Shown: in pieces, positions 17,325 to 26,708 of the stretch
Layout of the letters: the number at the start of each line of letters is the position of its first letter
Position numbering within the stretch: position 1 is the first letter of the stretch
Notes under the pieces: model-generated
Databases searched by the model: none
What the model saw: only the letters and a program-made list of their open reading frames with translations
Told to the model about the DNA's origin: nothing
Source of the DNA: Cytobacillus sp. IB215665
GTDB lineage: Bacteria > Bacillota > Bacilli > Bacillales > SM2101
Direction: 5' to 3'
Assembly (NCBI RefSeq): GCF_033963835.1
Contig: NZ_JAXBME010000002.1
Location: forward strand, 62,001-126,000
DNA length: 64,000 bases
Position numbers and translations under genes: made by a program

Positions 17325-17357
17325 AAAAAGTACGAGACAGTAGTCTTGTACTTTTTT
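17325..17357 (+). terminator. Terminator after the FTR1 gene
   Basis: Stem aaaaagtacgagac/gtcttgtacttttt (one G-T pair), 4-base loop, followed by a T run. Ends the Fur-regulated operon. Confidence 0.85.
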
Positions 17358-17558
17358 CAGCATATTAAAGTAATCTTATATTGATGTATAAGGAATAAAT
17401 AAATTCATAAACCTATTTAGTGTCGAGGTTGAATAATGTTTTTTAAAACTGCAAGATGAACAGAAAATTCGTTTTCATGCTTCTCTATTTGTAAGAATTA
17501 AGGAGGTTAGCCTAGGGGATTATCAACGTTTGTTGATTTTCAATGACCTTAAAACCTA

Positions 17559-19028
17559 ATGAATCATTTCCTAGAAAATAATAAAAAGAATATACTTTCA
17601 CTTTGTGTTACTGTTTGTATTATTTTTTTAATTTGTTATTATTATTTGCAATTAATATATAGCAGTCCTTTTGCTGCAACATGGGATCAGGTAGATTTTA
17701 CTTTAGCACTTACACGTTATGATTTATTATCAATGCAGCCACATTTCCCTGGTTATCCTTATTTTATATTGGGTGGTATGTTAATAAATACGGTCATTGA
17801 TAATGGAGCCAAAGCACTAGCGGTTTTTAATGTTTCAGCGATGATCACTTCCGTTATACCGATTTATTTGATGTCTAGACAATATATTAATAGACAACAA
17901 AGTCTCTTGGTCGTAGCAGTCATACAAACGACAAGTTACGTAGGATTAATTGTTACTCAACCTATGTCAGAAGGTTCAGCGATAGCATTTCTTTGGTGGT
18001 ATATATGGAGTTTATTTCAAGCAAAAAATTCAGATCGATTTGTTTTGCAGTTATTACCTCTGCTTTTTTTTAGTATCGTTTTAGGTATTCGCCTATCTTA
18101 TTTACCCTTTGGGATCGGTATCATACTTCTTTGGATGTATGATTGGAAAAGGTTTGAATCTTTTGGTAGACTTAGTCGTTTAGTTGTATTTGCAATCATT
18201 TTTCAATTATTTTGGGTTATAGGATTAATAATGACTGAAGGAAGTGTTAGTGGCTTTATTAAATTAGCTCTATCTTTTACAACCGGTCACTTCAATGACT
18301 GGGGTGGTACGCAAGTTACTGCTAGTGAGTCTTTTTTTTATCGGTTATTAACATTAATTGGAACAAATATAGTCTGGAATGGAATAGCTGCTAAATCATT
18401 TTTATTATTGTTAGTATATAGCGTACTATTCATTTTTTGTTGTTATAAATTGCTTACAAAAAAACCATACACTCGCTCGGATTATTGGTTATTAATCATA
18501 GGGGCAACGTATTTCATCTGGGCATTGTTTGCGCAAAACATTGATAAGCCTAGACATATAACGCCTCTAGTAGGTATAATTCTTTTTCAATTACTCATTA
18601 TGATTTTAAAGAGATCCTTTCACATATTTCTTGTTATTATGTTAACATTTATTGTCTTTAGCCAAGTTGTTGTAGGATATCAATTAATTTACGAACAAGC
18701 AACAGAGCAACCAGCTACACATCAATTAGGCAATTATTTAGATGTGAAGAACGAATTTGTTGTATTATATACTTGGGAGGAAACGAGGGTACTAAAGTAT
18801 AATAACGTGTCCTTTCCTCACAAAAGAATATTTACTTATGAAAGGTTTCTACAAGACAAATTATATTATAGCGATGCTACAATTTATGTTACTGATCATG
18901 TACTCAAAGGATTTGAATTACAAGGGGCTAATGTTTCAGGATTTATTGAGGAAGTGACTTCATTCTCTTCGAGTATCATGTCGGACCCTTCATATGGAGA
19001 AATCACTTTATATAAGTGGAAAGATTAA
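17559..19028 (+). CDS. GT-C-like polytopic membrane protein (putative glycosyltransferase)
   Basis: 489 residues with a dozen or so hydrophobic segments and an outer C-terminal domain (about 400-489). After the first membrane helix comes [20 protein letters not shown] then [12 protein letters not shown]. An acidic residue in the first outer loop followed by an H-x-PGYP motif is typical of GT-C enzymes (PMT/ArnT-like) that use lipid-phosphate sugars. No Shine-Dalgarno site is close to ATG 17559; a good one (aaggaggt near 17500) is too far upstream, and an in-frame stop at 17550 excludes an earlier start. It could use the product of the nearby GT2. uvrC follows after 17 bases. Confidence 0.6.
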   Translation: MNHFLENNKKNILSLCVTVCIIFLICYYYLQLIYSSPFAATWDQVDFTLALTRYDLLSMQPHFPGYPYFILGGMLINTVIDNGAKALAVFNVSAMITSVIPIYLMSRQYINRQQSLLVVAVIQTTSYVGLIVTQPMSEGSAIAFLWWYIWSLFQAKNSDRFVLQLLPLLFFSIVLGIRLSYLPFGIGIILLWMYDWKRFESFGRLSRLVVFAIIFQLFWVIGLIMTEGSVSGFIKLALSFTTGHFNDWGGTQVTASESFFYRLLTLIGTNIVWNGIAAKSFLLLLVYSVLFIFCCYKLLTKKPYTRSDYWLLIIGATYFIWALFAQNIDKPRHITPLVGIILFQLLIMILKRSFHIFLVIMLTFIVFSQVVVGYQLIYEQATEQPATHQLGNYLDVKNEFVVLYTWEETRVLKYNNVSFPHKRIFTYERFLQDKLYYSDATIYVTDHVLKGFELQGANVSGFIEEVTSFSSSIMSDPSYGEITLYKWKD

Positions 19029-19045
19029 AGGTTGGAGCGATTGTC

Positions 19046-20824
19046 ATGTCAGATCATTTAAAAGAAAAAATTTCAATTGTACCAGAACATCCAGGATGTT
19101 ATTTAATGAAGGACAAGCATGGGACAGTCATCTATGTAGGGAAGGCGAAAGTTCTAAGGAATCGTGTCAGATCTTACTTTACAGGCTCTCATGATGGAAA
19201 GACGTTACGGCTAGTAAATGAAATTGTTGATTTTGAATATATCGTGACATCTTCAAATATAGAAGCTTTAATTTTAGAAATTAATCTAATTAAGAAGTTT
19301 GATCCAAAATATAATATTATGTTAAAGGATGACAAGACGTATCCTTACATTAAAGTCACAGCAGATACGCACCCTCGTCTACTTATTACGAGGAAGGTCA
19401 AAAAAGATAAAGGGAAATATTTTGGTCCATACCCAAATGTTCAAGCTGCGAACGAAACGAAAAAACTATTGGATCGTATGTACCCTCTGCGCAAATGCTC
19501 AACGCTCCCAGACCGAGTTTGCTTATATTATCATATGGGACAATGCCTAGCTCCTTGTGTATATGAAGTGTCTGAAGAGCAAAACAAAGAAATGGTCGAA
19601 CAAATCGTTCGATTTTTAAATGGTGGGTATAAACAAACAAAAAAAGAACTAACTTCAAAAATGCTAAAGGCATCGGAGGAGCTAGATTTTGAGCGAGCTA
19701 AAGAATACCGCGATCAAATTACACATATTGAAACAACGATGGAAAAACAAAAAATAACAATGAAGGATTTAGTTAACCGTGATGTATTTGGCTACTCTTT
19801 TGATAAAGGATGGATGTGTGTACAAGTATTTTTTATTCGTCAAGGAAAGATGATAGAGCGAGACGTGTCCATATTCCCCTTTTACAATGAGCCGACTGAA
19901 GACTTTTTAACATATATAGGACAGTTTTATTCGAAAACAGAGCATTTTATTCCTAAGCAAATATTGCTTCCAAATGATATTGATAAACAGTTAGTCGAAC
20001 AGTTATTACAAGTACAGGTTTTACAACCAAAACGGGGACAAAAGAAGGAACTGCTAAATTTAGCAAAGAAAAATGCGAAGCTTGCTTTACAAGAGAAGTT
20101 TTCACTTATCGAACGTGATGAAGAAAGAACGATTAAGGCTGTTGAAAACTTAGGTACTCAATTGAGAATTGAAACTCCTCACCGTATAGAGGCCTTCGAT
20201 AATTCAAATATTCAAGGGACGGATCCTGTATCTGCAATGGTTGTTTTTATTGATGGGAAGCCCGAAAAGAAAGAGTATCGAAAGTACAAAATTAAATCAG
20301 TCATTGGGCCAGATGATTATGATTCTATGCGCGAGGTAGTAAGAAGGAGATACACTCGTGTATTAAAGGAAAATATGCCATTTCCAGATTTAATTTTAGT
20401 TGACGGTGGCAAAGGGCATTTAGCCGCAGTTCAAGATGTTTTAGAAAATGAGCTAGGAATCGAAGTTCCAGTTGCAGGAATGGTTAAGGATGATAAACAC
20501 CGCACATCTGAACTAATTGTTGGTGATCCTGTCCAAACAGTACCGCTAGCAAGGAATAGCCAAGAGTTTTATTTGATTCAACGTATACAAGATGAAGTGC
20601 ATCGCTTTGCAATTACTTTCCATCGTCAAATAAGAAGTAAATCTGTTTTTAAATCTATACTTGATGATATCCCTGGTGTCGGTGAAAAGCGGAAAAAAGC
20701 ACTTCTTAAGCATTTTGGCTCAATCAAAAAGTTAAAAGAAGCAACCGTAGAAGATCTTCAAAGAGCACAGATTCCAATAAATGTAGCTAAAGAAATTTAT
20801 AACAAGATGAAGGACAAAGAGTAA
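19046..20824 (+). CDS. uvrC: Excinuclease ABC subunit C
   Basis: 592-residue dual-incision nuclease of nucleotide excision repair. Seen: GIY-YIG domain [20 protein letters not shown] (about 16-35), the cysteine cluster region [22 protein letters not shown] (about 150-171), UvrB-interaction segment [14 protein letters not shown] (about 212-225), RNase-H-like domain with [20 protein letters not shown] and [10 protein letters not shown], and C-terminal helix-hairpin-helix [22 protein letters not shown] 19046 is preferred over one 30 bases upstream by comparison with B. subtilis UvrC and the ribosome site ggttggag. Confidence 0.96.
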   Translation: MSDHLKEKISIVPEHPGCYLMKDKHGTVIYVGKAKVLRNRVRSYFTGSHDGKTLRLVNEIVDFEYIVTSSNIEALILEINLIKKFDPKYNIMLKDDKTYPYIKVTADTHPRLLITRKVKKDKGKYFGPYPNVQAANETKKLLDRMYPLRKCSTLPDRVCLYYHMGQCLAPCVYEVSEEQNKEMVEQIVRFLNGGYKQTKKELTSKMLKASEELDFERAKEYRDQITHIETTMEKQKITMKDLVNRDVFGYSFDKGWMCVQVFFIRQGKMIERDVSIFPFYNEPTEDFLTYIGQFYSKTEHFIPKQILLPNDIDKQLVEQLLQVQVLQPKRGQKKELLNLAKKNAKLALQEKFSLIERDEERTIKAVENLGTQLRIETPHRIEAFDNSNIQGTDPVSAMVVFIDGKPEKKEYRKYKIKSVIGPDDYDSMREVVRRRYTRVLKENMPFPDLILVDGGKGHLAAVQDVLENELGIEVPVAGMVKDDKHRTSELIVGDPVQTVPLARNSQEFYLIQRIQDEVHRFAITFHRQIRSKSVFKSILDDIPGVGEKRKKALLKHFGSIKKLKEATVEDLQRAQIPINVAKEIYNKMKDKE

Positions 20825-20936
20825 TAAACAGTTTTTATTTAAGAATTAACTATTGTTACGCCGAATTAATGATTCATATCATTTATTTTTATTATCGATG
20901 TCAATCACATAAAGCATTAGGAGCCAAAATTGAGTA

Positions 20937-20965
20937 GAGACCCTGATAATATTTGTCAGGGTCTC
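20937..20965 (+). terminator. GC-rich hairpin after uvrC
   Basis: Perfect inverted repeat gagaccctga/tcagggtctc with a 9-base loop; outer bases can extend it. The T tail is weak (tatcgtt). It probably terminates or stabilises the uvrC transcript. Confidence 0.6.
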
Positions 20966-21004
20966 TATCGTTAAAATAGCTTATTTATCGTACTAAGAAA
21001 TAAC

Positions 21005-21151
21005 AAACAGATTTGTCTTTTTGCTTTCACATAGATAGTTGTTTTTCATACCTAGATTTCATAGTATCTTTTCTTCAATAAAACGACGTATAACAACATC
21101 ATTATCTTCTAGTTTAGGAAAATAGTATCATAGCTTACGAAAAGAGCGTCC
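21005..21151 (-). repeat. Degenerate MITE-like repeat copy
   Basis: Inverted relative to the etf copy. Contains ttgtctttttgctttcac, the internal box as acctagatttcatagtatct, and the end agcttacgaaaagagcgtcc. It fills most of the gap between uvrC and yslB; with the hairpin at 20937 it accounts for most of the non-coding DNA there. Confidence 0.55.
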
Positions 21152-21188
21152 CTACATTGAATATAATAATTAATGAAGAGCTAGCTGT

Positions 21189-21641
21189 TTATGAAGAAAT
21201 GATATCATGCCTATCCCATTTTATAGTGAAAATCACCTTTTTCGATCGAGGCTTTTGCTGCTCATAAGCTTCTGTAATCAGTTGTTTTTGTCCTTGAATT
21301 TGTTCCGCTAAAAAACCAGCTTCTAGTTGAAAGGTTATATTGTCAGATGATAAGCGTTTTTCAACAAGCTGTCCATTTAATTCGAGGTGTAGCTCGTTTT
21401 TCGTTTCTTTTACAGTGGATAAGTTCCCCCACCCAGCCTCATGAAAAAATGACATGATTTCATCAATATTATTACATGGAAATTTTCTAGCTAGATCTTT
21501 TCCAGATAAATACATAATAAATGATAATTCTTTTCGGAAAATATTCGGAAGCACATGTTCTCTATAGATTTCTAACCCAAAAGCAGGTACGGATGTATTG
21601 TTTTCTTCTGTATGTTCTTCGGTATAGATTAAGTCTTTCAT
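21189..21641 (-). CDS. yslB: YslB-family protein (DUF2507)
   Basis: 150-residue soluble protein. It matches remembered B. subtilis YslB in GLEIYREHVLPNI, SGKDLARKFP, FFHEAGWGNL, FQLEAGFLAEQIQ and the C-terminal VIFTIKWD. The family (DUF2507, V4R-like fold) has no established function, but its place beside sdhCAB is conserved in Bacillus. The start has gagggggtc upstream on the minus strand. It is divergent from sdhCAB, and a 382-base intergenic region serves both. Confidence 0.85.
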   Translation of the reverse strand: MKDLIYTEEHTEENNTSVPAFGLEIYREHVLPNIFRKELSFIMYLSGKDLARKFPCNNIDEIMSFFHEAGWGNLSTVKETKNELHLELNGQLVEKRLSSDNITFQLEAGFLAEQIQGQKQLITEAYEQQKPRSKKVIFTIKWDRHDIISS

Positions 21642-21848
21642 TTTGACCCCCTCTTCACCAAATTATTATATAACAATAGCAGCATTAAGGCATAAGTTTT
21701 TTGTTTACTTTCAATGAAAACTTTTAAGGATACAGATTGTTCGTCTTTAATGAAGAGTGGATCACCGGAATATGGAAAATTACGGTGCAATTTGATTGAT
21801 TATGACGAAAAAAAAGAAAATTCATGAATATTTTATGAACACGTTTTC

Positions 21849-21877
21849 TTGACGCTTGATAATGATGAGAGTACAAT
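21849..21877 (+). promoter_or_regulatory. Sigma-A promoter of sdhCAB
   Basis: TTGACG (21849-21854), 17-base spacer, TACAAT (21872-21877). One mismatch in each hexamer. It would start an untranslated leader of about 140 bases before the sdhC GTG. Confidence 0.7.
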
Positions 21878-21932
21878 AAATTTGTTACATTATATTGATA
21901 AAAAATGCAATCTATTCATTTTTTATTTTTTC

Positions 21933-21966
21933 CCCATCATAAGTATTGGGGATGGGATTTTATTTT
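21933..21966 (+). promoter_or_regulatory. Terminator-like hairpin in the sdh leader
   Basis: cccatc (21933-21938) pairs with gatggg (21951-21956); alternatively tcccc (21931) pairs with gggga (21948). A T-rich tail (attttattttatttt) follows. It lies between the likely start point and sdhC, where it could attenuate transcription. The rest of the 21642-22023 gap shows nothing else. Confidence 0.45.
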
Positions 21967-22023
21967 ATTTTACTTTTGTTTTAAGTTTTCAAAAAAATGA
22001 TTCAACTCAAAGGGGGTATAACT

Positions 22024-22632
22024 GTGGAAAATAATCGTGAATTCTTTTATCGCAGATTACATTCACTATTAGGAGTCATTCCAGTAGGGATATTTTTAAT
22101 TCAGCATTTAACTGTGAATTACTTTGCGACAAGAGGTCCGGAGGCGTTTAATAAAGCGGCTCACTTTATGGAAGGTCTGCCATATCGCTATGTTTTAGAG
22201 GCTTTTGTCATTTTTCTTCCTATTTTATTTCATGCGATATACGGGCTGTATATTGCTTTCACAGCTAAAAATAATGTAAGCAATTATAGTTTTTTCAGAA
22301 ACTGGATGTTCCTATTACAACGTATATCAGGGGTTATTACGTTAATTTTCATTACTTGGCATGTTTATCAAACCCGAGTTCAAGCAGCTTTCGGTGCAGA
22401 AGTTAATTATGATATGATGGCGAATATTTTAGAAAGCCCTATCATGCTTGGTTTTTATATCGTTGGTGTTATTTCAACTATTTTTCATTTTGCAAATGGA
22501 TTATGGTCATTCCTAGTTAGTTGGGGAATTACCGTAACTCCCCGTTCACAACAAATCTCTACTTATGTAACGATCGGTGTGTTTGTAGCACTTTCATATG
22601 TAGGTATTCGTACGATTTTAGCATTCACTTGA
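22024..22632 (+). CDS. sdhC: Succinate dehydrogenase cytochrome b558 subunit
   Basis: 202-residue membrane anchor with five helices, binding two hemes b and menaquinone and holding SdhAB at the membrane. Conserved histidine regions are RRLHSLLGVIPVGIFLIQHL, FLPILFHAIYG, FITWHVYQ and ISTIFHFANGLWSF. GTG 22024 is used because the protein then reads MENNREFFYRRLHS, close to B. subtilis SdhC (MSGNREFYFRRLHS), with aaagggggt upstream. First gene of sdhCAB. Confidence 0.96.
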   Translation: MENNREFFYRRLHSLLGVIPVGIFLIQHLTVNYFATRGPEAFNKAAHFMEGLPYRYVLEAFVIFLPILFHAIYGLYIAFTAKNNVSNYSFFRNWMFLLQRISGVITLIFITWHVYQTRVQAAFGAEVNYDMMANILESPIMLGFYIVGVISTIFHFANGLWSFLVSWGITVTPRSQQISTYVTIGVFVALSYVGIRTILAFT

Positions 22633-22664
22633 ATCTAAGTAAGCAATTAAAGGGGTGAGTCACT

Positions 22665-24428
22665 TTGAGTAACGGAAAAATCATTGTAGTCGGCGGTGGG
22701 CTAGCTGGCTTAATGGCAACAATTAAAGCTGCAGAAGCAGGAGTAGCGGTTGATCTATTTTCATTAGTACCAGTTAAACGTTCTCACTCTGTTTGTGCAC
22801 AAGGTGGTATTAACGGTGCCGTAAATACAAAAGGTGAAGGAGATTCACCATGGGAGCATTTCGATGATACAGTCTATGGTGGAGACTTTCTAGCAAATCA
22901 GCCACCGGTAAAAGCAATGTGTGATGCAGCACCTGGTATTATACATTTATTAGATCGTATGGGCGTCATGTTTAACCGTACACCAGAAGGATTACTAGAC
23001 TTCCGTCGATTTGGTGGAACACAGCATCATAGAACGGCATTTGCTGGTGCAACGACTGGTCAACAGCTGCTATATGCATTAGATGAGCAAGTTCGTCGCC
23101 ACGAGGTGAGTGGGCTTGTAACGAAATATGAAGGTTGGGAATTTTTAGGATCTGTCATTGATGACGATGGGACTTGCCGTGGTATCGTCGGTCAAGATTT
23201 AAAAACAATGGACATTAAATCATTTAAAGCCGATGCAGTTATTTTAGCGACGGGTGGACCTGGAATCGTTTTTGGGAAGTCAACTAATTCAGTTATTAAT
23301 ACTGGATCAGCAGCGTCGATTGTTTATCAACAAGGTGTTAGTTACGCGAATGGTGAGTTTATTCAAATTCATCCAACAGCTATCCCTGGCGATGATAAGC
23401 TGAGACTGATGAGTGAATCAGCACGTGGCGAAGGTGGACGTGTATGGACGTATAAGGATGGAAAGCCATGGTATTTCCTTGAGGAAAAATACCCTGCATA
23501 CGGAAATCTTGTTCCACGAGATATTGCAACACGTGAAATATTCCATGTTTGTGTTGATTTGAAACTAGGAATAAATGGAGAAAATATGGTCTATTTAGAC
23601 CTATCACATAAAGATCCTAAAGAGCTTGATGTTAAGCTTGGTGGTATCATTGAAATTTACGAAAAATTTATGGGTGATGATCCACGTAAATTACCGATGA
23701 AGATATTCCCTGCTGTTCATTACTCAATGGGTGGTTTATGGGTTGATTATAATCAAATGACAAATGTACCTGGCCTATTTGCTGCAGGAGAATGTGATTA
23801 TTCTCAACACGGTGCTAACCGCCTTGGTGCAAATTCATTACTGTCAGCAATTTATGGAGGTATGGTCGCTGGGCCAAAAGCTGTTGAATATATTAATGGT
23901 CTTGAGAAAAGTGCTGAAGATATATCCTCTACTTTATTTGAAAGCTTTGAGAAGCAAGAAACTGACAAATGGAATAATATTTTAAATCTTGATGGTAATG
24001 AAAATGCTTATATTCTTCATAAAGAACTTGGAGAATGGATGACCGATAATGTAACGGTTGTTAGGCACAATGATAAGCTACTAAAAACAGATGAAAAAAT
24101 ACAAGAACTTATCGAACGTTTTGATAATATTAATATTAATGATACAGCCAAATGGAGTAATCAAGGTGCATCATTTACTCGTCAACTTCAAAACATGCTA
24201 CAATTATCACGTGTTGTAACGATTGGTGCATATAATCGAAACGAAAGTCGCGGTGCTCATTATAAGCCTGACTTCCCAGATCGTAATGATGAAGAATGGC
24301 TAAAAACAACGATGGCAAAGTTTGTTGATCATAAATCAGCACCAGAATTTAGTTACGAAGATGTTGATGTATCATTGATTGAACCACGTAAGCGTGATTA
24401 TACGAAGAAAAAGAAGGGGGAGAAGTAA
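22665..24428 (+). CDS. sdhA: Succinate dehydrogenase flavoprotein subunit
   Basis: 587 residues; oxidises succinate to fumarate in the TCA cycle. Seen: FAD dinucleotide fold VVGGGLAGLMATIKAAEAG, the covalent-flavin histidine region KRSHSVCAQGGINGAVN, active-site segment HPTAIPGDDKLRLMSESARG, VHYSMGGLWVD, and the second FAD motif GANRLGANSLLSAI. The start is TTG 22665 with aaaggggtga upstream, giving MSNGKIIVVGGG. The C-terminus is highly basic (KRDYTKKKKGEK). Confidence 0.97.
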   Translation: MSNGKIIVVGGGLAGLMATIKAAEAGVAVDLFSLVPVKRSHSVCAQGGINGAVNTKGEGDSPWEHFDDTVYGGDFLANQPPVKAMCDAAPGIIHLLDRMGVMFNRTPEGLLDFRRFGGTQHHRTAFAGATTGQQLLYALDEQVRRHEVSGLVTKYEGWEFLGSVIDDDGTCRGIVGQDLKTMDIKSFKADAVILATGGPGIVFGKSTNSVINTGSAASIVYQQGVSYANGEFIQIHPTAIPGDDKLRLMSESARGEGGRVWTYKDGKPWYFLEEKYPAYGNLVPRDIATREIFHVCVDLKLGINGENMVYLDLSHKDPKELDVKLGGIIEIYEKFMGDDPRKLPMKIFPAVHYSMGGLWVDYNQMTNVPGLFAAGECDYSQHGANRLGANSLLSAIYGGMVAGPKAVEYINGLEKSAEDISSTLFESFEKQETDKWNNILNLDGNENAYILHKELGEWMTDNVTVVRHNDKLLKTDEKIQELIERFDNININDTAKWSNQGASFTRQLQNMLQLSRVVTIGAYNRNESRGAHYKPDFPDRNDEEWLKTTMAKFVDHKSAPEFSYEDVDVSLIEPRKRDYTKKKKGEK

Positions 24429-24429
24429 G

Positions 24430-25191
24430 ATGAGTGAGCAAAAAGTCGTTCAATTTATTATTACACGACAAGATGAGCCTGATTCTTCCCCTTATGAACA
24501 AGAGTTTGAAATTCCATATCGACCGAACATGAATGTCATTTCAGCACTTATGGAAATTCGCAGAAATCCGGTTGATAAAAATGGTAATAAAACAGCTCCA
24601 ATTAATTGGGATATGAACTGTTTAGAAGAAGTATGTGGTGCTTGCTCAATGGTCATAAATGGAAAGCCACAGCAATCATGTACAGCTTTAGTTGATAAAT
24701 TAGAGCAGCCGATTAGATTACAGCCTATGAGAACATTCCCAGTCGTGCGTGATTTACAAGTTGATAGAAGTAGAATGTTTGATTCATTGAAAAAAGTTAA
24801 GGCTTGGGTTCCGATTGATGGAACGTACGATTTAGGACCTGGTCCACGTATGCCTGAAACAAAACGTCAATGGGCTTATGAACTATCAAAATGTATGACA
24901 TGTGGTGTGTGCTTAGAGTCTTGTCCGAACGTTAACAGTAAATCAAACTTTATTGGACCTGCTCCACTTTCACAAGTTCGCTTGTTCAATGCACATCCAA
25001 CAGGAGCAATGAACAAGGGCGAGCGTCTAGATGCACTTATGGGTGAAGGTGGTCTGGCGAATTGTGGGAATTCCCAAAACTGTGTCCAATCATGTCCAAA
25101 AGGAATTCCATTAACTACTTCAATTGCATCCTTAAATAGAGATACAGCTATTCAATCATTTAAGAATTTCTTCGGAAGTGATCGAGTTTAA
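24430..25191 (+). CDS. sdhB: Succinate dehydrogenase iron-sulfur subunit
   Basis: 253 residues. Carries the [2Fe-2S] motif CLEEVCGACSMVING...SC in the N-terminal ferredoxin domain, then CMTCGVCLESCP and NCGNSQNCVQSCPKGIPL for the [4Fe-4S] and third clusters, passing electrons from SdhA to SdhC. ATG 24430 lies just after the sdhA stop with gggggagaag upstream; the longer frame into sdhA is not used. Matches the Bacillus menaquinone-linked complex, in which one anchor subunit carries both hemes. Confidence 0.96.
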   Translation: MSEQKVVQFIITRQDEPDSSPYEQEFEIPYRPNMNVISALMEIRRNPVDKNGNKTAPINWDMNCLEEVCGACSMVINGKPQQSCTALVDKLEQPIRLQPMRTFPVVRDLQVDRSRMFDSLKKVKAWVPIDGTYDLGPGPRMPETKRQWAYELSKCMTCGVCLESCPNVNSKSNFIGPAPLSQVRLFNAHPTGAMNKGERLDALMGEGGLANCGNSQNCVQSCPKGIPLTTSIASLNRDTAIQSFKNFFGSDRV

Positions 25192-25200
25192 TGAGTAATG

Positions 25201-25232
25201 AAAACCTCTTCAACGTTTGAAGAGGTTTTTTG
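25201..25232 (+). terminator. Terminator after sdhB
   Basis: Stem aaaacctcttcaa/ttgaagaggtttt with a 3-base loop and T run. Strong intrinsic terminator of sdhCAB. Confidence 0.92.
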
Positions 25233-25291
25233 TTTTCTTATTGATTATGCTTTTATACTAAGTCCAGCTGAAAATATGAACAAAGTCTTGA

Positions 25292-25433
25292 GGCTATCTA
25301 TCTCGCATTAATATAATATGAAATGAACTTGCATAACAACAAGCATAAGTAACTTTTCTTCTCTAAAAAGATGCAAGGGGCATCTAACCTCATTCTACTG
25401 CTTATATAAAAATAGCAACAAAGTGAAACGAGC
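25292..25433 (-). repeat. Degenerate MITE-like repeat copy
   Basis: Left edge ggctatctatctcgcattaa and right edge aatagcaacaaagtgaaacg-agc match the two termini of the family in inverted orientation. It ends 4 bases from the stop of the downstream minus-strand gene. Confidence 0.5.
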
Positions 25434-25437
25434 ATTT

Positions 25438-26499
25438 CTATTTTAAAATAAATTCTCCGGTCACTGGGTTATGATCACTATTTTCATACCCTAAGTAATC
25501 TCCTGATACATTTATAACTTCAATATTTGGAGATACTAAGAAGCCATCAATTACAGCTAAGAAATTCACTCCTTCTCTAAATGGATATTGGGTTGTGCGG
25601 CTAGTTGGAACCTTTGGATCTGTTACCCATTGGAAGCCCTCGGGTTTAAATGTTTCAGGGAATTCTTGCAGCCAATCAGGCCACTCTTCTGTTGTTTCGA
25701 ATAAATAAGGATCTGTTCCAGGAATAACATGATTCCAGTCTCCACCTAATATTAAATAGTTTTCTTTTTGTATCTCATTTGCTAAATATTGAGATAAATA
25801 TTGTAATTGCTGTTTTCTCACCTTCCCACCTTCATCATAGGCTGATAAGTGTAGGTGAATAAGAATCAGCTCTTTTCCATTGTCGATAGGAATTCTATTT
25901 TCGGTAAATGCACGGTCCAAATCAAATAATTGTCTAGGCCAGTCTTCTTTTCCAGCTAGTGCAAATCTAGTACTTTGTTCAATTTTGTATTTAGATAAAG
26001 TCAATATACCACTATTTGCTGATCCCATTGGATCTAGGATTGGTACTGGTACCCAAGGGACTTTGTAATTTACACCATACGTATAACTATAATCAGGTAA
26101 TTTCTTTGAAATATGATCAACTTGATTAATGTGATTGCTACGTGAAGAATCAGTATCAACTTCTTGTAATAAATAAATATCAGATTTTTTATCCTCTATG
26201 TATGACGTTATCGCTTCTATATTTATCAAAGTTTGTTCTTTGCTACTTGATTTTGACATTTTTCCACCGTCTAGAAAGAAATCTTGCTCCTTATCTAACC
26301 CTGCATAACCAATATTAAAAGTAGTCATCGTAAAAGGTTCATTTGCCCTAAGCATATTTCCATTTTGGTTATTAACTGTAAGTGGAATTTTTTCTGCAGG
26401 TTTATAATCTGTAACTGTCACATAAATCAAAAAAATGATAAATATTAGTGCGATTGATAGAATGATATAACTTAACCATTTTGCGACTTTTATTGCCAT
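25438..26499 (-). CDS. Membrane-anchored EEP-family phosphatase/nuclease-like protein
   Basis: 353 residues with one N-terminal signal-anchor helix (WLSYIILSIALIFIIFLIYV), so the enzyme domain is probably outside. Endonuclease/exonuclease/phosphatase fold motifs: TMTTFNIGYAGLD, IYLLQEVDTDSSRSN, ILIHLHLSAYDEGG, YLILGGDWNHVIPG and the terminal SDHNPVTGEF. The Glu of LLQEVD, the Asp/Asn of GGDWN and the SDH histidine are all present, so it should be active. The substrate (DNA, phospholipid or phosphate ester) is unknown. The second ATG (26499) is preferred because ggag sits 7 bases before it but only 1 before the first. Confidence 0.72.
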   Translation of the reverse strand: MAIKVAKWLSYIILSIALIFIIFLIYVTVTDYKPAEKIPLTVNNQNGNMLRANEPFTMTTFNIGYAGLDKEQDFFLDGGKMSKSSSKEQTLINIEAITSYIEDKKSDIYLLQEVDTDSSRSNHINQVDHISKKLPDYSYTYGVNYKVPWVPVPILDPMGSANSGILTLSKYKIEQSTRFALAGKEDWPRQLFDLDRAFTENRIPIDNGKELILIHLHLSAYDEGGKVRKQQLQYLSQYLANEIQKENYLILGGDWNHVIPGTDPYLFETTEEWPDWLQEFPETFKPEGFQWVTDPKVPTSRTTQYPFREGVNFLAVIDGFLVSPNIEVINVSGDYLGYENSDHNPVTGEFILK

Positions 26500-26708
26500 G
26501 TACATTCTCCTTTATTAATACGTTTGTTATTACAAATACTGCAACTATCACTATCATAAGAATTTTACCTATAATTATATTGTAATAAAAACTAAGTGAA
26601 TAATACATGTTTTCTTTCGATTATTCTGAAGATTTAGTATAATAATAATGAAATTTAAATATGGTAGATAAGAATTTAAGAATAAATTGTATAGTGAGGG
26701 GGACGACT

